Source of the DNA: Porticoccaceae bacterium UBA1117
GTDB lineage: Bacteria > Pseudomonadota > Gammaproteobacteria > Pseudomonadales > Porticoccaceae
Length of the DNA stretch: 9,862 nt
NCBI GenBank assembly: GCA_002313335.1
Contig: DCBC01000042.1
Location: 20,970-30,831, forward strand
Direction of reading: 5' to 3'
How positions within the stretch are numbered: the stretch's first letter is position 1; the number at the start of each line of letters is the position of its first letter. The notes beneath the pieces are model-generated. The model ran no database searches, was not told where the DNA came from, and worked only from the letters and a program-made list of their open reading frames with translations. Both the position numbers and the translations under genes were made by a program. Positions 5,624-9,862 of the stretch are shown one piece after another.

Positions 5624-7339
5624 ATGAAAATTTGGTTTAAGAGTGTTTTGGTAACGGGCCTGATGGCTGTTTTAGTATCAACCGGCTGTGCAAAAAAAAT
5701 GGATCCAGTGGCTGTCGATACTATTTATTATAATGGTAATGTCATTACACTGAACAGTGAGGAGTTAGTTGCTGAAGCTATAGCTATCGCAGATGGAAAG
5801 GTTCTGGCGGTTGGTGATGACAAAGATATTATTGCAATGGCAAAAGGCAAAACACGCAAAATAAATTTGGACGGCAAAACTATGGTGCCAGGGTTCATTG
5901 ATGCTCATAGTCATCTTTCAGGAGTTGCCATTCAGGTAGGGGCTGCAAACTTACTTCCGCCGCCAGACGGACCTGGACAGAACATCGCCGCCCTGCAGCA
6001 AACGTTGAGAGATTTTATAGCCACGTCTGACATGGTTAAAAAACACCGTGTAGTGATCGGTCTTAATTATGATGATTCGCAGTTACAGGAGGGTAGACAT
6101 CCCAACCGCCATGAGCTAGATGCGGTATCTACTGACATGCCCATTATGATTACACACCAATCAGGCCATATTGGTGTTTACAACTCCAAAGCATTAGAGA
6201 TGTTTGGCATTACGGCTAAATCAAATGATCCTGCTGGCGGTATCATCCGTCGAGAAACAGGCAGTGATGAGCCAAACGGAGTCCTCGAAGAGAATGCGCA
6301 CTTCTCACTTGTTTATAAAATGGTTCCATCATCCGCCCTAGCGGACAACTTGTCAGCGGCAGAAAAACAGTATTTGTCAAATGGCTTTACCACTATTCAG
6401 GATGGTAAGACTGATCCTGCTTCATTGGGGTTTATGGCTCAGTTTGCTGCTGACGGAAAATTTATTGCAGATGTTGTTGCCTATGCAGATATTGCTGGCA
6501 TGAGCGATCATTCAATCCTTAATGGTCCGCTTCATTCTGATGACTACACAAACAATTTTAGAATCGGCGGTGTAAAACTAACCTTTGACGGCTCACCTCA
6601 GGGTAAAACAGCATGGTTCACCAAGCCTTACCTCGTAGCGCCTTCAGGTCAAGATGAGAGCTACTTAGGCTATCCTGCATTCACTGACGCAGAAGCCTTA
6701 AAATGGTACTCGATGGCGTATGAAAATAATTGGCAAATGCTTACCCATACTAATGGCGATGCGGCTATTGACCAGTTGATTAATATTGCCACTCAGACTG
6801 CTGAGGCTTTTCCTGGGCAAGACCGACGGACTGTCATGATTCATGGGCAGTTTTTGAGAGAGGATCAAATTGATGATATTGAGCGTTTGGGTATTTTTCC
6901 GGCACTTTATCCCATGCATACGTTCTACTGGGGAGATTGGCATCGTGATTCAGTTGCTGGAAAAGAAAGAGCAGATAATATCTCACCTACTGGATGGTTT
7001 TTAGACAGAAACATTAAGTTCTCTATTCACTCCGATGCGCCAGTTACATTTCCTAACTCCATGCGGATTTTAGATAGCGCGGTAAATCGTACCACTCGCA
7101 GCGGGGCAGTTTTAGGTAAGGCGCAGCGGTTAAGCCCAATGGATGCACTAAAGGCTATGACGATTTGGCCAGCCTACCAACATTTTGAAGAGTCATCCAA
7201 AGGCTCATTAGAGGTAGGAAAACTCGCTGATATGGTTATTTTAGATCAAAACCCTCTGTCTGTTGAGCCCGCCAACATACAGTCGATTAAAGTCGTTGAA
7301 ACAATTAAGAAAGGCGTTTCCGTTTTCATTGCGCAATAG
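5624..7339 (+). CDS. Exported amidohydrolase, YtcJ/NfdA-like family, probable lipoprotein
   Basis: The 571-residue protein starts with a basic-hydrophobic signal peptide ending VLVSTGC, where C22 would be the lipidated cysteine. The lipobox is imperfect because Ser rather than Leu or Val is at -3. The mature part has the split beta-sandwich and TIM barrel of amidohydrolase family 3: VPGFIDAHSH with H95 and H97 as metal ligands, HQSGHIGVYNS (178-188), the DGSPQGKTAW segment (322-331), H375 in THTNGD, H407 in MIHGQF and D471 in IHSDAPV. The C-terminal KGSLEVGKLADMVILDQNP is the family's usual closing motif. All expected metal ligands appear present, so it should be an active hydrolase of amides, formamides or similar bonds in the periplasm or on a membrane. 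The substrate cannot be read from sequence. It is divergent from the receptor block, and the dioxygenase gene follows after about 194 bases. Confidence 0.88.
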   Translation: MKIWFKSVLVTGLMAVLVSTGCAKKMDPVAVDTIYYNGNVITLNSEELVAEAIAIADGKVLAVGDDKDIIAMAKGKTRKINLDGKTMVPGFIDAHSHLSGVAIQVGAANLLPPPDGPGQNIAALQQTLRDFIATSDMVKKHRVVIGLNYDDSQLQEGRHPNRHELDAVSTDMPIMITHQSGHIGVYNSKALEMFGITAKSNDPAGGIIRRETGSDEPNGVLEENAHFSLVYKMVPSSALADNLSAAEKQYLSNGFTTIQDGKTDPASLGFMAQFAADGKFIADVVAYADIAGMSDHSILNGPLHSDDYTNNFRIGGVKLTFDGSPQGKTAWFTKPYLVAPSGQDESYLGYPAFTDAEALKWYSMAYENNWQMLTHTNGDAAIDQLINIATQTAEAFPGQDRRTVMIHGQFLREDQIDDIERLGIFPALYPMHTFYWGDWHRDSVAGKERADNISPTGWFLDRNIKFSIHSDAPVTFPNSMRILDSAVNRTTRSGAVLGKAQRLSPMDALKAMTIWPAYQHFEESSKGSLEVGKLADMVILDQNPLSVEPANIQSIKVVETIKKGVSVFIAQ

Positions 7340-7533
7340 AGCAGTGAAAATGCTTTTATTACCGGTTATGCGGTCTCAAGCTTGGTTAGTTGGGATCGCC
7401 GATGACAGTAATCTTTAGCAGGTTAAGTGGTCGCTAATTCCTAGCCATCGTACGATTTAAAAAAAGAATTCTAATTCACCATTTTTGTGGTACCTTTAGC
7501 CCTCGGCGGTGTGGTTGCAGAGAGGTTTTTGTG
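7340..7533 (+). promoter_or_regulatory. Intergenic spacer before the dioxygenase, with a 10-bp palindrome
   Basis: The 194-base gap is long enough for a separate promoter. It holds the perfect palindrome ATCGTACGAT (7447-7456) followed by an A-run and an AT-rich stretch. AGAGG at 7521-7525 is the probable ribosome binding site, eight bases before ATG 7534. A short AGCA/TGCT stem just after the amidohydrolase stop is too weak to call a terminator. Confidence 0.3.
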
Positions 7534-8685
7534 ATGGTACTTGGATTCGATGAAGAGTTAAGCGCAACGGGTATTAAACCTAGTTGTGATGCACAGGCGG
7601 TTGTAGAGAATGGCTGTGTAAAAATACTCTCAAATAACTTACTTTTACTCGAGCTTCCGAACCTTTGGTTACGTGACAACTGCCCTTGTGATGATTGTCG
7701 CGTTACTAGAACCCAAGAAAAATCATTTATCCTAAGTGAGGTTGCTCGAGACCTCTGCCCTGATCATGCCGATATAAGTGACGGATATCTTGCGCTGACC
7801 TGGCCAGACGGTCACATCACTAATTTTGAGCTTGATCATATTTTTGCGTTATCTAGGCCAAGGCACAAAGATCCAGTTAATTGGCAGCCAAGCTTTTCGC
7901 CAGGTTACTTTGACTGGACGAATTTTTTATCGGATGGTAATTACGCATGCTTGGCGATTCAGTCATTTTTAGAGGTTGGAGCTATTATTCTCGATAATGC
8001 TCCACAGACCGAAGGAACACTCGAATTGTTAGCACCAAGACTAGGCCCAATTAGGGAGGTTTTGTTCGACCGTATCCATAATGTTTGTATTGATGCTCGT
8101 GTTTACAACGTAGCTCACACGCCTATGGCGCTTCCGCCGCATAATGACTTTGCTAGCTACAGTTTCCCCCCAAGTGTCCAAGCGCTGCATATGCTGCAAA
8201 ATGACGCTGAAGGCGGTAAGTCGATCATTGTTGATGCATGGGCAATAGCAGAGTCAATAAGAGCAGAGCGAGTAGATTTTTTCGATAGTTTGTGTCAATT
8301 TCCAGTACCGTTCCGTGAATTTGATGAAAGTAATGAGACCTTCGCCATTGAGCCACTTTTTAAATGTGATACCGCGGGTAATATTATAAGTGTGCGATTT
8401 TCAAATCAGCTAATGCAAACGATTGACCCAATGCAACAAGGTGTAAGCCTGTTTTATGAGGCATATCATGACCTCTGTTGCCGTATTACAGATGTGGCTA
8501 ATCGCTGCACCTTTCGTCTCCAGAGCGGTCAGGTTTTGTTAGTTGCAGCTCATCGAGTCCTTCATGCTCGAGAAGCATTTATCCCTTCTGGTCGGCGACA
8601 TCTGCAAGATGCATACTTTGAATTAGATAATGTCGCCAATCAATTAATCCAATTACAATATAATTATAAGGTGGCTCTTGCCTAA
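7534..8685 (+). CDS. Fe(II)/2-oxoglutarate dioxygenase, gamma-butyrobetaine hydroxylase-like (TauD/TfdA superfamily)
   Basis: The 383-residue product is close in length to human BBOX1 (387) and has the same two-part layout. The N-terminal zinc domain has C50, C52 and C55 in WLRDNCPCDDC plus H94 in WPDGH. The double-stranded beta-helix domain has the iron ligands H203 and D205 (PPHNDF) and H344 (RVLHAR). R355 is positioned to bind 2-oxoglutarate, and AYFELD follows. It should hydroxylate a small substrate using O2 and 2-oxoglutarate in the cytoplasm. By alignment from memory, the BBOX1 substrate-cage residues Y177, W181, Y194 and Y205 become about F178, H182, H195 and F206, so gamma-butyrobetaine is not a safe assignment. 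No carnitine genes are nearby. ATG 7534 is preferred over GTG 7531 because AGAGG is then eight bases upstream. Confidence 0.88.
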   Translation: MVLGFDEELSATGIKPSCDAQAVVENGCVKILSNNLLLLELPNLWLRDNCPCDDCRVTRTQEKSFILSEVARDLCPDHADISDGYLALTWPDGHITNFELDHIFALSRPRHKDPVNWQPSFSPGYFDWTNFLSDGNYACLAIQSFLEVGAIILDNAPQTEGTLELLAPRLGPIREVLFDRIHNVCIDARVYNVAHTPMALPPHNDFASYSFPPSVQALHMLQNDAEGGKSIIVDAWAIAESIRAERVDFFDSLCQFPVPFREFDESNETFAIEPLFKCDTAGNIISVRFSNQLMQTIDPMQQGVSLFYEAYHDLCCRITDVANRCTFRLQSGQVLLVAAHRVLHAREAFIPSGRRHLQDAYFELDNVANQLIQLQYNYKVALA

Positions 8686-8848
8686 AATTGTATTCTTTGG
8701 GGCACATGAAAAGTGCCAGTAGAGAAGGCTATGATCTTGTTTATACTCAGGGCGCACATAATAGTGAGAAATATTACTCAGCGCTAGGATCACGGAGACC
8801 GAGGCGGCTATACTGCGGGCTGGTTTTTATCTCCAAGGTGCCTCTGCT

Positions 8849-9862
8849 TTGCAAGAACAAGATACTCTATTTAAGACGTCTTCTAGCGGCCTGAGCAATC
8901 AAGAATTGTTCCAAGCCATCGTCTCTTTTTTAAAGCCTTACCGTGGGCAAATAGCGATTTTCATGCTAGCACTGTTACTAACGGCGGGTATTACGTTATC
9001 GATCGGACATGGACTTCGCTTGATTATCGATCAAGGCTTGGTTGATACATCATTGGCGAGTCTCAATACAGCTATCGGTTTTGTGATCGCTGCCGCCATT
9101 TTGATGGCGATAGGGACCTCTGTCCGCTTTTACCTAATTTCATGGCTTGGTGAGCGAGTTAGTGCTGATATGCGAGTGGCTGTTTTTAACCATGTCATCA
9201 GCTTGCATCCAGATTTTTTTGAGACTAATCGTAGTGGTGACATCATGTCGCGACTGACCGCGGATACGACATTGCTGCAGTCGATTATAGGCTCCTCGCT
9301 GTCCATTGCCCTGCGCAGTGGTATTAGCTTTTTAGGTGCTTTGGTAATGTTATTGATCACTAATATCACCCTTACGCTATTTGTTTTTGGCGCTATACCT
9401 CTGGTGCTATTGCCTATTTTGTATTTTGGCGATCGTGTCAGAGCTCTGTCACGGTTGAGTCAAGATTCTATTGCTAGCGTTGGTAGCTATGCGGGTGAAG
9501 TCATACAGCAAATTAAAACCGTCCAAAGTTTTACTCAAGAGGCTCTAGAGAAGAGCGCCTTTGGTGGCGAGGTAGAGAGAGCCTTTAAAGTGGCTAAAAA
9601 GCGAATTCGTCAGCGAACTATGCTTACGGCAATGGTTATTTTGGCTGTATTTGGCGCTCTTGGGGCTATGGTTTGGTTTGGTGGGCGCGATGTTATTTCT
9701 GGAGAGATGAGTGGGGGTGATCTTGGCGCTTTCATTTTTTATGCATCACTAATGGCGATCAGTGTTGCGTCTTTATCGGAGGTCTATGGTGAGCTGCAGA
9801 GAGCGGTGGGCGCGGCTGAGCGACCGATGGAGTTGTTGCAGGCTCCCAGTAAAATTATTAGT
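8849..9862 (+). CDS. ABC exporter, MsbA/ABCB-type, N-terminal membrane domain (3' end outside window)
   Basis: A long frame runs to the window edge without a stop and encodes 338 residues of an ABC type-1 transmembrane domain. Several hydrophobic helices are visible, starting with FMLALLLTAGITLSIG, then FVIAAAILMAIG, a pair around FLGALVMLLITNITLTLFVFG, MVILAVFGALGAM and a last one near FIFYASLMAISVAS. Between them lie family motifs such as ERVSADMRVAVFNH, FFETNRSGDIMSRLTADT and GEVIQQIKTVQSFTQE. The final segment (ELQRAVGAAERPMELL) leads toward a nucleotide-binding domain not present here. It would export lipid or drug-like substrates as a dimer. The frame has no ATG or GTG at its beginning. 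TTG 8849 is the best start because AAGG at 8835-8838 lies ten bases upstream, giving about 15 residues before the conserved LSNQELFQAI region. It lies 163 bases after the dioxygenase and may be unrelated to it. Confidence 0.85.
   Translation, partial: MQEQDTLFKTSSSGLSNQELFQAIVSFLKPYRGQIAIFMLALLLTAGITLSIGHGLRLIIDQGLVDTSLASLNTAIGFVIAAAILMAIGTSVRFYLISWLGERVSADMRVAVFNHVISLHPDFFETNRSGDIMSRLTADTTLLQSIIGSSLSIALRSGISFLGALVMLLITNITLTLFVFGAIPLVLLPILYFGDRVRALSRLSQDSIASVGSYAGEVIQQIKTVQSFTQEALEKSAFGGEVERAFKVAKKRIRQRTMLTAMVILAVFGALGAMVWFGGRDVISGEMSGGDLGAFIFYASLMAISVASLSEVYGELQRAVGAAERPMELLQAPSKIIS

Noticed and set aside
7340..7366. Possible intrinsic terminator after the amidohydrolase (AGCA/TGCT stem then TTTTATT)
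   Set aside because: The stem is only four base pairs and AT-rich, too weak for a rho-independent terminator.
8688..8894. A 68-codon plus-strand ORF with a TTG start between the dioxygenase and ABC exporter
   Set aside because: It is rich in Arg and Tyr, has no recognisable motif or good ribosome site, and overlaps the start of the ABC exporter in another frame.
1..9862. luxI-type AHL synthase near the LuxR gene
   Set aside because: No frame in the window shows the LuxI-type size or conserved residues. A synthase could still lie outside the window.

Overview
The window looks like chromosomal DNA from a Gram-negative gammaproteobacterium, probably marine or environmental. The evidence is a TonB-dependent outer-membrane receptor, a LuxR-type acyl-homoserine-lactone (AHL) regulator, a DUF6482-like small protein, a lipoprotein-type amidohydrolase and moderate GC (mid-40s percent by eye). 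No rRNA, tRNA, CRISPR array, insertion sequence or integrase was seen. The taxonomic placement is inference.

Layout. Bases 1-48 may be the last codons of an upstream plus-strand gene. Bases 49-335 are a motif-rich upstream region: two short palindromes, a repeated AATTGAC element, a perfect TGTGA-N6-TCACA CRP-type site and a CTG-N10-CAG lux-box-like repeat. A plus-strand LuxR-family regulator follows (336-1061). It converges on a minus-strand block which, in transcription order, is a small DUF6482-like protein (5396-5091), a TonB-dependent receptor (5018-2943) and an FAD-linked oxidase of the alkyldihydroxyacetonephosphate synthase (AGPS) family (2861-1191). A 10-bp inverted repeat between receptor and oxidase overlaps the oxidase ribosome binding site. 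Divergent from this block, on the plus strand, are an exported amidohydrolase of the YtcJ/NfdA-like group (5624-7339), a Fe(II)/2-oxoglutarate dioxygenase of the gamma-butyrobetaine hydroxylase fold (7534-8685) and the membrane-domain half of an ABCB/MsbA-type exporter that runs off the window (8849 onward).

How the genes may work together. The receptor could import a substrate, the envelope amidohydrolase could cleave an amide or related bond, and the FAD oxidase and dioxygenase could act on products in the cytoplasm. The LuxR protein has a complete AHL-pocket signature but no luxI-like synthase is in view, so it may be a LuxR solo answering an external or distantly encoded signal. Only proximity supports a joint pathway. 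The two transcription blocks are divergent and no lux box was found in front of either, so regulation of them by the LuxR protein is speculative.
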